A DNA stretch of 38,662 bases from Alphaproteobacteria bacterium (GCA_030696155.1 JAUYSY010000062.1:1-38662), one strand, 5' to 3'. Positions 1 to 9,181 are shown, numbered from the stretch's first letter. Notes: generated from the sequence alone by a model not told the origin. Program-made: numbers and translations.

Positions 1-1
1 T

Positions 2-2308
2 GCACTTGAAGTTGCGATGCGCGAAGAAAAAAACATTCTTCTTCTTGCACAAAAAGATGCGACGCTTGAAGAGCCTGAAGAAAAAGACCTTTACGAAATT
101 GGTACATTGGGCGCCATTTTACAATTATTGAAATTACCTGATGGCACTGTAAAAGTGCTCGTTGAAGGTAGAGAACGTGCTAAAGTACAAAAATTTATTC
201 CAAACAAAGAACATTTCGAAGCAGAAGTCATTTCACTTTCTGAAGAAATAGGCGATGTAAACGAATTAGAAGCAACAAAACGCGTTGTTGTCGGTCAATT
301 TGAACAATATATCAAACTGAATCGCAAAACACCGCCAGAAATTCTGGTTGTGGTCAATCAAATCGATGACCCAAGTAAACTTGCTGATACTATTTCCTCA
401 CATTTGGTCGTGAAGCTTTCTGAAAAGCAATCACTCCTTGAAGATCTTGAAGTAAGCAAAAGACTTGAACGTGTTTATAGTCTTATGGAGAGCGAAATTG
501 GCCTGATGCAGGTTGAAAAACGCATTCGTAACCGCGTTAAACGCCAAATGGAAAAAACCCAAAAAGAATATTATTTGAATGAGCAAATGAAAGCTATTCA
601 AAAAGAATTGGGCGAAGGCGAAGAAGGCAAAGACGAAATTGCAGAACTTGAAGATAAAATCAAAAAAACGAAGCTCAGCAAAGAAGCCAAAGAAAAAGCA
701 ATATCAGAAGTTAAAAAACTTCGTAATATGAGCCCTATGTCTGCAGAAGCCACAGTTGTAAGGAATTACCTTGATTGGCTTTTATCGATTCCTTGGCAAG
801 CATCAACAAAAGTTAAAAGTGATATTAAAGAAGCACAAAAAGTGCTGGATGAAGATCATTTTGGACTTGAAAAGGTCAAAGATCGTATCCTTGAATATCT
901 AGCTGTTCAACAGCGCGTTAAAAAAATGCGTGGCTCTATTTTATGTCTCGTTGGACCACCTGGCGTTGGTAAAACATCTTTAGGCAAATCCATTGCACGT
1001 GCTACAGGTCGTAATTTTGTGCGTATATCATTGGGTGGTGTCCGTGATGAAGCTGAAATCAGAGGCCATAGACGTACTTATATCGGGTCAATGCCTGGTA
1101 AAATTATCCAAGGGATGAAAAAAGCTAAATCATCTAACCCACTGTTTTTATTGGATGAAATAGACAAAATTGGGGCCGATTGGCGCGGTGATCCAGCCTC
1201 TGCTTTGCTTGAGGTCTTGGATCCCGAACAAAACAACACATTCAATGATCATTATCTTGAACTTGATTATGATCTGTCAGATGTCATGTTTGTTACAACA
1301 GCCAATAGTTTGCGCATTCCCCCTGCCCTTTTAGATCGTATGGAAATCATTCGTATTCCTGGCTATACAGAAGACGAAAAAGTTGAAATTGCAATACAAC
1401 ATTTGATTCCGCGTCAAGTTGAAATGCACGGTCTTAAACCCAAAGAATGGGAAATTTCTGAAGGCGCTTTACGTGACCTCATCCGTTATTACACACGTGA
1501 AGCAGGTGTCAGAAATTTAGAACGTGAACTTGCTAATTTAACGCGAAAAGCTGTTAAAGAAATTACACTGAACGAAATCAAGAAACTTAAAATTGAACAA
1601 GAAAACCTTGAAAAATTCGCAGGCGTCCAAAAATATGATTATGGCCGCGCAGAACTTGAAGATTTAGTGGGTGTCACAACAGGCCTTGCTTGGACTGAAG
1701 TTGGCGGCGATCTTCTTTCAATTGAAGCTATTCGTGTGCCTGGTAAAGGCAAAACAACCATTACCGGTAAATTAGGTGATGTGATGCAAGAATCCGTTCA
1801 AGCAGCCATCAGCTATGTACGCGCAAAAGCCGTTGAATTTGGAATCAAACCAACGATCTTTGAGCGTAGCGATATCCATATTCACGTTCCAGAAGGCGCG
1901 ACCCCTAAAGATGGTCCTTCCGCAGGTGTTGCAATGTGTACCTCCATCGTATCCATGCTTACAGGTATCCCCGTGAGCAAAGATATTGCCATGACGGGTG
2001 AAATCACCTTACGTGGACGGGTCTTACCAATCGGCGGATTAAAGGAAAAATTACTAGCAGCACTTAGAGGCGGCATTAAAAAAGTATTGATTCCTTACGA
2101 GAATGAGAAAGATCTGGCAGATATTCCAAACAATGTGAAAGATCATATTGATATAGTGCCTGTTAAAACGATTAAAGAAGTGCTTGCACATGCTTTAACC
2201 GCTAAACTTGTTCCTATTGAATGGGTAGAAACTGAAGATCCTCCAAAAGCACTCCCCATTACAGATGCTTCTAAAGACGATCTTGAAAGAGGTTTAACGA
2301 CGCATTGA
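2..2308 (+). CDS. lon: ATP-dependent protease Lon (5' end cut by window edge)
   Basis: Lon is a cytoplasmic AAA+ serine protease that unfolds and degrades damaged and regulatory proteins. The reading frame is open from base 2 and the residues before the Met at 17 (ALEVA) match the family, so that Met is internal; about 40 N-terminal residues lie outside the window. Counting from the Met at 17, the order is LON substrate-binding domain, coiled region with the family signature EYYLNEQMKAIQKELGE, AAA+ ATPase with Walker A GPPGVGKT at 313-320 and Walker B FLLDEIDK, then the protease domain. The catalytic Ser is S635 in DGPSAG and the Lys is K678 in GGLKEKLLAA, 43 residues apart as in E. coli Lon. 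It is full length to the C terminus and looks functional. A hairpin-bearing repeat lies about 50 bp downstream. The identification is secure. Confidence 0.97.
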   Translation, partial: ALEVAMREEKNILLLAQKDATLEEPEEKDLYEIGTLGAILQLLKLPDGTVKVLVEGRERAKVQKFIPNKEHFEAEVISLSEEIGDVNELEATKRVVVGQFEQYIKLNRKTPPEILVVVNQIDDPSKLADTISSHLVVKLSEKQSLLEDLEVSKRLERVYSLMESEIGLMQVEKRIRNRVKRQMEKTQKEYYLNEQMKAIQKELGEGEEGKDEIAELEDKIKKTKLSKEAKEKAISEVKKLRNMSPMSAEATVVRNYLDWLLSIPWQASTKVKSDIKEAQKVLDEDHFGLEKVKDRILEYLAVQQRVKKMRGSILCLVGPPGVGKTSLGKSIARATGRNFVRISLGGVRDEAEIRGHRRTYIGSMPGKIIQGMKKAKSSNPLFLLDEIDKIGADWRGDPASALLEVLDPEQNNTFNDHYLELDYDLSDVMFVTTANSLRIPPALLDRMEIIRIPGYTEDEKVEIAIQHLIPRQVEMHGLKPKEWEISEGALRDLIRYYTREAGVRNLERELANLTRKAVKEITLNEIKKLKIEQENLEKFAGVQKYDYGRAELEDLVGVTTGLAWTEVGGDLLSIEAIRVPGKGKTTITGKLGDVMQESVQAAISYVRAKAVEFGIKPTIFERSDIHIHVPEGATPKDGPSAGVAMCTSIVSMLTGIPVSKDIAMTGEITLRGRVLPIGGLKEKLLAALRGGIKKVLIPYENEKDLADIPNNVKDHIDIVPVKTIKEVLAHALTAKLVPIEWVETEDPPKALPITDASKDDLERGLTTH

Positions 2309-2334
2309 GTTTAATTTTAAATTCAAAACCTGCA

Positions 2335-2350
2335 CTATAGTCGATCAATC
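2335..2350. repeat. Possible fragment of family E terminus
   Basis: The bases CTATAGTCGATCAATC resemble the terminal repeat of the family E palindromes (CTATAGTCGTTAGAC at 13316). No second end is visible nearby, so this is at best a remnant and could be chance. Confidence 0.25.
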
Positions 2351-2355
2351 TACCG

Positions 2356-2445
2356 GGCAATTTTTATCTTTATGCTAGAAATTTGCCCACACATCTTTGT
2401 TTTCCTGGATCTACGTATGAATCTTTGCTTCAACGAGCCCAGGGA
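2356..2445. repeat. Composite repeat B, copy 1, with hairpin
   Basis: The first part (GGGCAATTTTTATC to TTGCCC, 2356-2389) folds into a hairpin with a GGGCAA/TTGCCC stem. It is followed by a short palindromic unit, CCTGGATCTACGTATGAA to GCCCAGGGA. About 52 bp matches 21833-21876 nearly base for base (CAATTTTTAT, TAGAAAATTGCC, ACAC, TTTTCCTGGA). It lies just after the lon stop and might also act as a transcript end, but the T-run is not placed like that of an intrinsic terminator. Confidence 0.6.
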
Positions 2446-2845
2446 AATAAAAGCGTACACAATGATTTAAAAATATTATTAAAATTGTCCCATAGACTGA
2501 GTCTCCTCCTAAATATTAGAGAGCCTATGAAAAAACAATTAATGTCGTGCGCTTTTTGTTTTTCTTGCAGCTGCTACATATCCTTCAACATAATTTTCTC
2601 GAAGCGCATCCCCCTATAACTGTGTTTTGAGGAAATGTAACATCCAAACAAGCCCTAAGAGTTGAATTATATGTTGGTAATATTAGCTGATCCAATATAG
2701 TAAACCCTCTACACCTCGAAAGAAATACATTTCCAATCTGTGTTACTTGATACAAAGAAAAATGAATTAGAATTCAAAAATCAGCTTAAACTGATAATTT
2801 ATGCATGAGCTATAAACACTCGTTTCATAGCTCATCATTTGTAAT
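2446..2845. other. Gene-free spacer, possible relic of a secreted-protein gene
   Basis: No intact gene is supported in this 400 bp. At 2527 an ATG opens a peptide starting MKKQLMS, after a GAGAG motif. A neighbouring frame (from about 2552) reads LFVFLAAATYPST before a stop. Joined by a frameshift they resemble a Sec signal peptide, so this may be the decayed 5' end of an exported-protein gene. The longer open frame from 2383 begins inside repeat B and has no protein-like character. Confidence 0.3.
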
Positions 2846-3032
2846 TATAGTTGATAGACTTGTGAAGTAGACAAGGAACAATTGGTCAAATTAACATTGA
2901 AAAAGGGCAAACCTCTCCTCGGAAATCACTAATTAATGTTCTTGATTTGAAAGGAACTATACAACGAATGAAGTGTATTCTTATACATAAGTGAGTCATG
3001 ACGATGTATCCTTCCAATGTCTATAGACTATA
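2846..3032 (+). repeat. Palindromic element family E, copy 1, interrupted by a nested insert
   Basis: The ends are inverted copies: TATAGTTGATAGACTTG on the left and TGTCTATAGACTATA on the right. The core hairpin TGTAT-TCTT-ATACA is at 2974-2987. Compared with the uninterrupted copies at 13316-13421 and 34131-34238, about 85 bp are inserted after GACAAGGAACAA (see the G entry). The 3' end lies 72 bp from the tRNA-Arg gene. Confidence 0.75.
2881..2966. repeat. Nested insert G, copy 1, inside family E
   Basis: This segment is absent from the other family E copies. It carries inverted sequences (AATTAACATTGAA against TTAATGTTCTTGATTT) and ends TGAAAGGAACT. The insert inside the family C copy near 13040-13105 has TTAATGTTTTAGC then TGAAAAGAACT at the equivalent place, so both look like one small palindromic element. 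ACAA lies on both sides here and could be a target-site duplication. Boundaries are approximate. Confidence 0.5.
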
Positions 3033-3103
3033 TCAGAAACATATTCAAAGAAATTAATCTACTTAGCAAAAACGTAATTCAAAAAAATGGATAAATTTAA
3101 TAC

Positions 3104-3180
<77 letters not shown>

Positions 3181-3310
3181 CGATGCTTATTGCAAGCTTC
3201 GGTGTATAATAGGGATTTTTGCATAAATTCTCAAGAGAAGAATGAAAAAAAATTAATGAGCTGTTTTATTAGGCTTTGTTTAGGTTTCACAATCACCACA
3301 AACCCATGAC

Positions 3311-4282
3311 TTAACTTACATTATTTTGTTGATTCATATAAATCGTACATAATTCTTCTAGCACCTCATCCCTTGAACGTAAAATACGGCTTTCCAAATT
3401 AAGATCTATATCGCTTAAAAATACAGCAAAACACGTTAAGGATTTCAAATGGTTGAAAATTGCCTGTACGCCTTCACATTCAATTAAATTTCCACAAATA
3501 TTAAGACTTTTAAGATCCTTAAGATGCTTTGCAATTATTTCTGCCCCCCAAACACTAATATTATTATGAGAAGCATTAAGACATGTAAGCTTTTTTGCAT
3601 TTTTAGCAATTACGCGTATGCCTTCATTCCCGATATTATTATTAGAAATTTTAAGTGACGTAAGATTTTTAAGCTTAGAAATTGATTTTGCACCCTTACC
3701 ACTTATATAATTCTGATCAATAAAAAGCCATACAAGTTTTTTAAGCTTATCAGCAATGTTTTCAATGCCATTATCGCTAATATTATTACCTGAAATATCA
3801 AGAAAAATAAGGTCCTCTAAATTTTCAACAATCGACTTTATGCCTTCATCACCGATCTCATTACCAGAAACATCTAAAGAAATAAGACGATAAAAGTTTG
3901 TAGCAATTGCTTTGGCACCTTCATCACCTACAACATTTTTAGAAAAATCAAGATGCATTAAAAAATAAAAATGTTGTTCAGCAAAAAGAATTATTTTTGC
4001 ATCATTCATATATGCGTCTTCACCAAATTTTATTTTAGTAACGTCTGGAAAAAAATTACTCAAATTACTTATAAGTTGATTCGAAAGCTCAGTTTCTATA
4101 TAAAGATCAGTAATATCATCTTTAATGTTCAATTGAAAATTACGTTCCTCAGGATATGCAGCAACATGTTCAAATAATCCAATATTACTATCATCAATTG
4201 TATATTTTTCGGTTATTGCATAAAGTTTTTCAGAAAAAGAAAACAAACACAAAATGACAAAAATATAAACCTGATTCTTCAT
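3311..4282 (-). CDS. Secreted leucine-rich-repeat protein
   Basis: This 323-aa protein has an N-terminal signal peptide (KNQVYIFVILCLFSFSEKLYA, cleavage likely after YA). From about residue 85 to the end it is an array of leucine-rich repeats with a period of about 24 residues. Each unit follows L-x-x-L-x-x-S-x-N-x-I-x-x-x-G-x-x-x-I, for example LDISGNNISDNGIENIA, close to the ribonuclease-inhibitor/NLR type. Such repeats bind proteins; exported LRR proteins of host-associated bacteria are often effectors, but no catalytic domain is visible here. I chose the ATG at 4282 over the upstream TTG at 4291 because AAGGGA lies about 10 nt before it. The specific function is unknown. Confidence 0.85.
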   Translation of the reverse strand: MKNQVYIFVILCLFSFSEKLYAITEKYTIDDSNIGLFEHVAAYPEERNFQLNIKDDITDLYIETELSNQLISNLSNFFPDVTKIKFGEDAYMNDAKIILFAEQHFYFLMHLDFSKNVVGDEGAKAIATNFYRLISLDVSGNEIGDEGIKSIVENLEDLIFLDISGNNISDNGIENIADKLKKLVWLFIDQNYISGKGAKSISKLKNLTSLKISNNNIGNEGIRVIAKNAKKLTCLNASHNNISVWGAEIIAKHLKDLKSLNICGNLIECEGVQAIFNHLKSLTCFAVFLSDIDLNLESRILRSRDEVLEELCTIYMNQQNNVS

Positions 4283-4329
4283 AGTTTTCAATTCCCTTAT
4301 ATACTAGTATTTTCAACAAATAGAATCAC

Positions 4330-4740
4330 TCAATCAATATCTTGAATAATTTGTTTTTCAACAACAATACGATCATACAAACAATTACCTTGTAACCAAA
4401 GTTCATATTCTGTTGATTCAAAACTGATTAATTGACCATTTAAAATTTGTCCATATGTTTTTATTTTTGGTTTATACGCTTGCATTAAAACAATATTCTG
4501 ATCTTTTGTATAATACCCAAGTTCTAATTCACAATAGTTTTTTACAGTAAAAAGAATTGATTGCCCCTGATAATCCACACGCTTTTTTTCTAAAGTGGCT
4601 TCATAATTTAACTTATCTAAGGTGCAATGTTTTGGATCATCTTTATTTGAAAAAATTGGCCAATCAAATTGAGCTGATACATTAAAACTTATTAGCGTCA
4701 AAATAAATAACACGACATAGTTACGCATACCCATCCCCAT
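4330..4740 (-). CDS. Small exported protein of unknown function
   Basis: This encodes about 136 aa with a clear signal peptide, MRNYVVLFILTLISFNVSA, followed by a mature part of about 115 residues that I do not recognise. The mature part holds three cysteines (KHCTLD, NYCELE, GNCLYD) and alternating hydrophobic/polar stretches suggesting a small beta-rich periplasmic or secreted domain. There is no lipobox. The frame is open further upstream to 4776, but those residues do not fit a signal peptide. Starts at 4740, 4734 or 4728 (MGMGMR) are all possible and no ribosome-binding site settles it. It lies 47 bp upstream of the LRR gene on the same strand and could be co-transcribed with it. Confidence 0.7.
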   Translation of the reverse strand: MGMGMRNYVVLFILTLISFNVSAQFDWPIFSNKDDPKHCTLDKLNYEATLEKKRVDYQGQSILFTVKNYCELELGYYTKDQNIVLMQAYKPKIKTYGQILNGQLISFESTEYELWLQGNCLYDRIVVEKQIIQDID

Positions 4741-4890
4741 AAAATATTCTTTACAAAAAGTGTAGCATAATTTCAAATTTAGGATAGGTATTAAAACATT
4801 ATAAGCTTTACATCAATATAAACGATTGATATTTTAGAATTAATTATTATATAAAACACACTTACTTACACATAAGAACATTTTTTTTCT

Positions 4891-5058
4891 TATATACCCA
4901 AATGATTTGGAAATGCAAATTTTTAGGCATGAGATTTGAGGTGATTTTTGATACCGAAAATTTCGACAGATAATGGGTTTACCTTAGAAATTTTTGGTTC
5001 AAAAAGCGACCAAAGGTCATCGGCTAAAAACGGTAGTTTCAGATTATTTGGGTATATA
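4891..5058. mobile_element. MITE-like element with terminal inverted repeats
   Basis: A 168-bp segment is bounded by TATATACCCAAATGAT and its inverted match ATTATTTGGGTATATA. The similarity continues more weakly inward (TTTTTAG at both ends) for about 37 bp. It has no open frame of its own. TATA at both borders would fit a TA-targeting IS630/Tc1-mariner type transposase acting in trans. The right part (about 4978-5043) recurs at 21757-21823, which shows the sequence is dispersed. It lies between the small exported gene and cydA. Confidence 0.65.
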
Positions 5059-5219
5059 TTGAAATCTTTGAGTTATTTACAAAATTATGTCTGAAAATAT
5101 GTCTTATTTAAATCATGCAACTACCTATAATATTTATTTAAATTGCCTTTACAAAAAAAACAATACATATGAAAATAAAACTACTCATGGTTGAAAATGT
5201 TTTGTTATAGGTATATTCA

Positions 5220-6623
5220 ATGTTTGATTTTGATCCAGTTTTGCTGGCACGCATTCAATTTGCATTCACGATAAGTTTTCATATTATATTTCCGGCGTTT
5301 ACCATTGGACTTGCAAGTTTTTTGGCTGTTCTAGAATGGCGATGGCTCAGAACAGGTAATGAATATTTTAAAGATCTTTATAAATTTTGGATTAAAATTT
5401 TTGCCGTAGCCTTTGGTATGGGTGTTGTATCAGGTGTTGTGATGTCCTATCAATTTGGTACCAATTGGTCTATTTTCTCCGATCGTGTAGCCAATGTTTT
5501 GGGACCATTATTGGGGTTCGAGGTACTTACAGCTTTCTTTCTTGAAGCCTCATTTTTAGGGATTATGATCTTTGGGTGGGGACGTGTGAGCAAAAGAATG
5601 CATTTTGTTGCAACATGCATTGTTGCTATTGGTACATTAATTTCTGCTTTTTGGATACTTTCTGCCAATAGTTGGATGCAAACGCCACAGGGCTTTTCTA
5701 TAGGTGAAGACGGACGACTTTATCCAACAAATTGGATTGAAATTATTTTTAATCCGTCTTTCCCTTATCGCTTTGTACATATGATTATAGCCGCTTATCT
5801 TACGACAGCTTTTGTTGTTGGTGGGGTAGGTGCATTTTATTTGTGGCGCAAAAGGCATCTGCCGCAAGCACGTATTATGCTTGGTATGGCAACTATTATG
5901 GCTGCATTGGTAGCACCACTTCAAGTTGTTATTGGTGATTTTCATGGCTTAAATACACTTGAACATCAACCGGCAAAAGTTGCTGCAATGGAAGGCATTT
6001 GGGAAACTGAAAAAGGTGCAGATTTGCGTTTGTTTGCATGGCCTGATGAAAAAAATGAAATGAATCATTATGAAGTTAAAATCCCTCATATGGCGAGTTA
6101 TATCCTGACCCATGACATGGAAGGTGAAATAAAAGGCCTGAAGGAATGGGCAAAGGAAGATCGTCCCCCGGTTGCAACCGTTTTTTGGTCATTTCGTGTA
6201 ATGGTTGGATTAGGATTACTGATGGTATTGATTGGTATTGTGAGCACCATACAATATTTTCGTGGCAAATTATTCACAGGACGATTTTTACAAGGATGGT
6301 GGATCTTGATGATGCCGTCTGGCTTTATAGCACTTTTGGCTGGATGGTTCGTTACCGAAATTGGACGACAGCCTTATACGGCCTATGGTGTGATACGCAC
6401 AACAGAATCGGTATCTCCCGCTATACTTGGTGCGCAAGTTGCCTGGTCATTATTAGTTTTTGTAATTGTTTATATGTTTGTTTTTGGAGCAGGATCTTAT
6501 TATATTTTGAAACTTATTCGCAAAGGAATTCCTGCTATTAAAGAAAAAGACCATTATTATCAGCATGGTATCGAAGCTTTAGTTATAGAAGCAACTGCAC
6601 ATAATGGAGACAAAAATGTTTGA
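5220..6623 (+). CDS. cydA: Cytochrome bd-type (cyanide-insensitive) ubiquinol oxidase subunit I
   Basis: Subunit I of the membrane quinol oxidase that reduces oxygen to water without pumping protons. The 467-aa protein carries the family's transmembrane segments. Likely haem ligands are H21 in SFHIIFPAFTIG and H187 in RFVHMI. It contains the FQFGTNWS block and GRQPY near residues 382-386. The stretch between the quinol-binding region and GRQPY is short, and the GRQPx-YGVIRT motif is the CioA type rather than E. coli CydA. The start follows a weak AGG 8 nt upstream. The stop overlaps the cydB start in ATGTTTGA, implying translational coupling. A bd oxidase suits low-oxygen or host-associated life. 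Confidence 0.95.
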   Translation: MFDFDPVLLARIQFAFTISFHIIFPAFTIGLASFLAVLEWRWLRTGNEYFKDLYKFWIKIFAVAFGMGVVSGVVMSYQFGTNWSIFSDRVANVLGPLLGFEVLTAFFLEASFLGIMIFGWGRVSKRMHFVATCIVAIGTLISAFWILSANSWMQTPQGFSIGEDGRLYPTNWIEIIFNPSFPYRFVHMIIAAYLTTAFVVGGVGAFYLWRKRHLPQARIMLGMATIMAALVAPLQVVIGDFHGLNTLEHQPAKVAAMEGIWETEKGADLRLFAWPDEKNEMNHYEVKIPHMASYILTHDMEGEIKGLKEWAKEDRPPVATVFWSFRVMVGLGLLMVLIGIVSTIQYFRGKLFTGRFLQGWWILMMPSGFIALLAGWFVTEIGRQPYTAYGVIRTTESVSPAILGAQVAWSLLVFVIVYMFVFGAGSYYILKLIRKGIPAIKEKDHYYQHGIEALVIEATAHNGDKNV

Positions 6624-7638
6624 TTTTTCTTCAGTAATTGATCTTGCTATGATTTGGGGCTTACTTATTGCGACAGCGATTTTTTTATACGTTCTTTTGG
6701 ATGGGTTTGATTTGGGGATAGGTATTTTATTTCCTTTTGCGCCGTCTCATAAATGCCGTGATCGTATGATGAATTCCATAGCGCCTTTTTGGGATGGAAA
6801 TGAAACATGGTTAGTATTGGGGGGCGGCGGATTATTTGCAGCTTTTCCTTTAGCGTATTCCGTGCTTATGCCAGCTTTCTATATACCTATTATTTTAATG
6901 TTACTCGGCCTTATTTTGCGTGGTGTCGCATTCGAATTCCGTTTTAAGGCGAGTGATAAAAATCGCTATTTTTGGGATTATATTTTTCATTTTGGATCTT
7001 TATCAGCAGCCTTTTTTCAAGGCATGATTTTGGGTTCTTTTGTACAAGGCGTGAAAGTAAGTGGTCGAGATTTTGTAGGCGGACCCTTTGATTGGATTAC
7101 AGTTTTTAGCATAATGACGGGTATTGCAGTTGTGTTTGGTTATGCATTGCTAGGTTCTACATGGCTTATTATGAAAACAGAAGATGTGACTCAAAAATGG
7201 GCAAGAAAAGTTGCTTCTTATGTATTATGGTTTGTCGTTATTTTCATGGCAATTGTTTGTATTACAATGCCATTTCTTGATGAGCGTATAAAAGATTTTT
7301 GGTTTAGTGTGCCTAACATATATTATTTATTACCGATTCCTCTTGTAACATTTGGATTGTTTTTATTAATATTTTATGACCTTCGTCGTAATAATGTTGA
7401 GTATCGTCCGTTTTTTGTGAGTATTGGTCTTTTTTTAATGGGTTACCTAGGTTTAGGCATTAGTATTTATCCTTGGATCATCCCTTTTCGTTACACTATT
7501 TGGGAAGCGGCAGCTTCAGGACCAGGTCTATCCCTTATGTTAGTGGGCGTCGTGCCTTTATTGCCATTGATTTTGGGTTATACAGGATATTGCTATTATA
7601 TTTTCAGAGGCAAAACGAGTCATGAGCATTTATATTAA
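6616..7638 (+). CDS. cydB: Cytochrome bd-type ubiquinol oxidase subunit II
   Basis: Subunit II partners CydA and stabilises the haem-containing core. The 340-aa protein is almost entirely hydrophobic with about eight or nine predicted transmembrane segments. It has the N-terminal family motif LYVLLDGFDLGIGILFPF and WDGNETWLVLGGGGLFAAFP. The start at 6616 is preferred over the in-frame ATG at 6604 because GGAG (6606-6609) sits 6 nt before it, and it gives an 8-nt overlap with the cydA stop. The last 17 nt overlap the small gene that follows. Confidence 0.95.
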   Translation: MFDFSSVIDLAMIWGLLIATAIFLYVLLDGFDLGIGILFPFAPSHKCRDRMMNSIAPFWDGNETWLVLGGGGLFAAFPLAYSVLMPAFYIPIILMLLGLILRGVAFEFRFKASDKNRYFWDYIFHFGSLSAAFFQGMILGSFVQGVKVSGRDFVGGPFDWITVFSIMTGIAVVFGYALLGSTWLIMKTEDVTQKWARKVASYVLWFVVIFMAIVCITMPFLDERIKDFWFSVPNIYYLLPIPLVTFGLFLLIFYDLRRNNVEYRPFFVSIGLFLMGYLGLGISIYPWIIPFRYTIWEAAASGPGLSLMLVGVVPLLPLILGYTGYCYYIFRGKTSHEHLY

Positions 7639-7774
7639 TAATTTAAAAAATTGGTTGAATAACCACCCCAAAATTAAGCAATGGGGATGGTTTGTTTTAT
7701 TATGGTGTGCTGGGTTATTGACAGTGATTATTGGTTCATATCCTATTAAATGGCTTTTGTCATTGTCCACATAA
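7622..7774 (+). CDS. DUF2474-like small membrane protein of the bd oxidase operon
   Basis: An ATG inside the end of cydB opens a 50-aa frame (MSIYINNLKNWLNN to LLSLST). A polar N terminus precedes one transmembrane helix with WGWFVLLWCAGLLTVIIG. Short single-helix proteins of this pattern (DUF2474) follow cioAB/cydAB in many proteobacteria, and the W-x-x-LW-x-AG core fits. By analogy with CydX it may stabilise the oxidase; that role is inference. It overlaps cydB by 17 nt and is the last gene before the convergent hemY gene. It is easily missed because of its length. Confidence 0.75.
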   Translation: MSIYINNLKNWLNNHPKIKQWGWFVLLWCAGLLTVIIGSYPIKWLLSLST

Positions 7775-7810
7775 AAATATGAATACAAAAATTCTGAATA
7801 ACCCTATAGC

Positions 7811-9181
7811 TTAAAGATTATCTGGACGAGGATTTAAATTCATATCAACAATTGTAAAAGGTGTATCGCCTTTTTCCATCAGAAGAAGTGTTGGTTGAGA
7901 TAATTTTTTTGTCCATGAAATGCTATCAAAACTTTGACAATGGGGACAAATTGGGTGCCAGCTTGTTGTCGATGTTTGGCAAGTTTGACAAATCCATTCT
8001 TCAGAAGCAGGGCTATCTTTTGCTTTATGAAGCCACGCATTGGCTTGATCATGATGATGATATTCACCTTCTTCTAACTGTGCCATAAAATAACACACCT
8101 CTTTTGAAGGTTCCTGCATATGTAAATTATTCAGTATTTGACGTGCGTTACCCCATAACTTAGCTGAAAGATAAATTTCTACTAAAAAAAGCTGACTTGT
8201 CTTATGATTGGGACATGAAGACACTAAATCTTCACAATATTTTATTTTCTCAACATCGCTTTTATCATGCAACGTTTCTTTGAACAGCTTTCCTAAATCT
8301 TTATGAGGATTTGTAATCCAGGTTTTTGAAATCAACTTACGTGCTTTTTTAGGATCATTCTGCACAAGCAATAATTTCGCATAAGAATAACTCGTTTCAA
8401 ATGCATCAGGCATCAGACGATAGGCACGCGATGCGTCGTCAATTGCTTGTGCTAAATTATTATCTTTTTGTAAATCCAAAGCTTGCGCAATATAAAGGAT
8501 TGCTTTTTTATGTTTTGCTTCATTTTCAGACCATATTTGGTGATACGTCATTTTTTTTACAAAATCAAAAGCTTCTTTCCAGTTTTTGGTTTGAATCGCA
8601 TTATCAAATAAAATAGTCAAAACCCAAGGCGTATCTTCTTTAATACGATAAGCGCGTTGCGCAAGATGGATAATAAGACTTGTATTATTTTCTTTCTGTG
8701 CGTAAGAAATTAATCCCTTGATACCCAAAAGACTTGTTTCCTCATGATTTGTTAAATTATGCAGATATTCACGCGCTTGATCATTATTCCCTTCCATTTG
8801 CGACGCTTTAGCCGCAAAAAAATCAGCCAATGGCGCATCTGATAGATTTTTTTTAGCATTTTGAGCATGCCGCATCGCTTCACGACCATCACCAGCAGCC
8901 AAAGAAACAAGCGCTTTGGTTAATGCCTTTAATCCAATTTGCACACGTCTATCGTCACGATAATCCTTAAAACGGTTTGGAATATTAATAAAAAACGCAA
9001 AGATTTTATATACAAGCAAAAATAAGATGAAAAGAAAAACAAGAGACACAACAAAAAGAATGGGATTTAATTCAATGTGATAGCCAAACCAATCAAGTGT
9101 AATAAGGCCTGGAAAATCGGAAAGCCACAAAACGAGTCCTGTTATGCCAAGAAGCGTTAAACCAAATAAAAAAAGCTTCAT
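7811..9181 (-). CDS. HemY-like TPR membrane protein
   Basis: This 456-aa protein has two N-terminal transmembrane helices (about residues 2-20 and 40-65, the second followed by basic residues). A HemY_N-like region and helical TPR-type repeats continue to about residue 400. At the C terminus is a zinc-ribbon-like segment, WICQTCQTSTTSWHPICPHC, typical of the alphaproteobacterial version. Despite the historical name, this family is not protoporphyrinogen oxidase; a role in haem-biosynthesis or envelope assembly is suspected from gene context. Its ATG overlaps the stop of the mitofilin-like gene by 4 nt (ATGA), so the two are one operon. Confidence 0.88.
   Translation of the reverse strand: MKLFLFGLTLLGITGLVLWLSDFPGLITLDWFGYHIELNPILFVVSLVFLFILFLLVYKIFAFFINIPNRFKDYRDDRRVQIGLKALTKALVSLAAGDGREAMRHAQNAKKNLSDAPLADFFAAKASQMEGNNDQAREYLHNLTNHEETSLLGIKGLISYAQKENNTSLIIHLAQRAYRIKEDTPWVLTILFDNAIQTKNWKEAFDFVKKMTYHQIWSENEAKHKKAILYIAQALDLQKDNNLAQAIDDASRAYRLMPDAFETSYSYAKLLLVQNDPKKARKLISKTWITNPHKDLGKLFKETLHDKSDVEKIKYCEDLVSSCPNHKTSQLFLVEIYLSAKLWGNARQILNNLHMQEPSKEVCYFMAQLEEGEYHHHDQANAWLHKAKDSPASEEWICQTCQTSTTSWHPICPHCQSFDSISWTKKLSQPTLLLMEKGDTPFTIVDMNLNPRPDNL

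Noticed and set aside
2383..2619. 78-aa open frame after lon
   Set aside because: It starts inside repeat B, has no ribosome-binding site or protein-like composition, and shares its first codons with a non-coding repeat.
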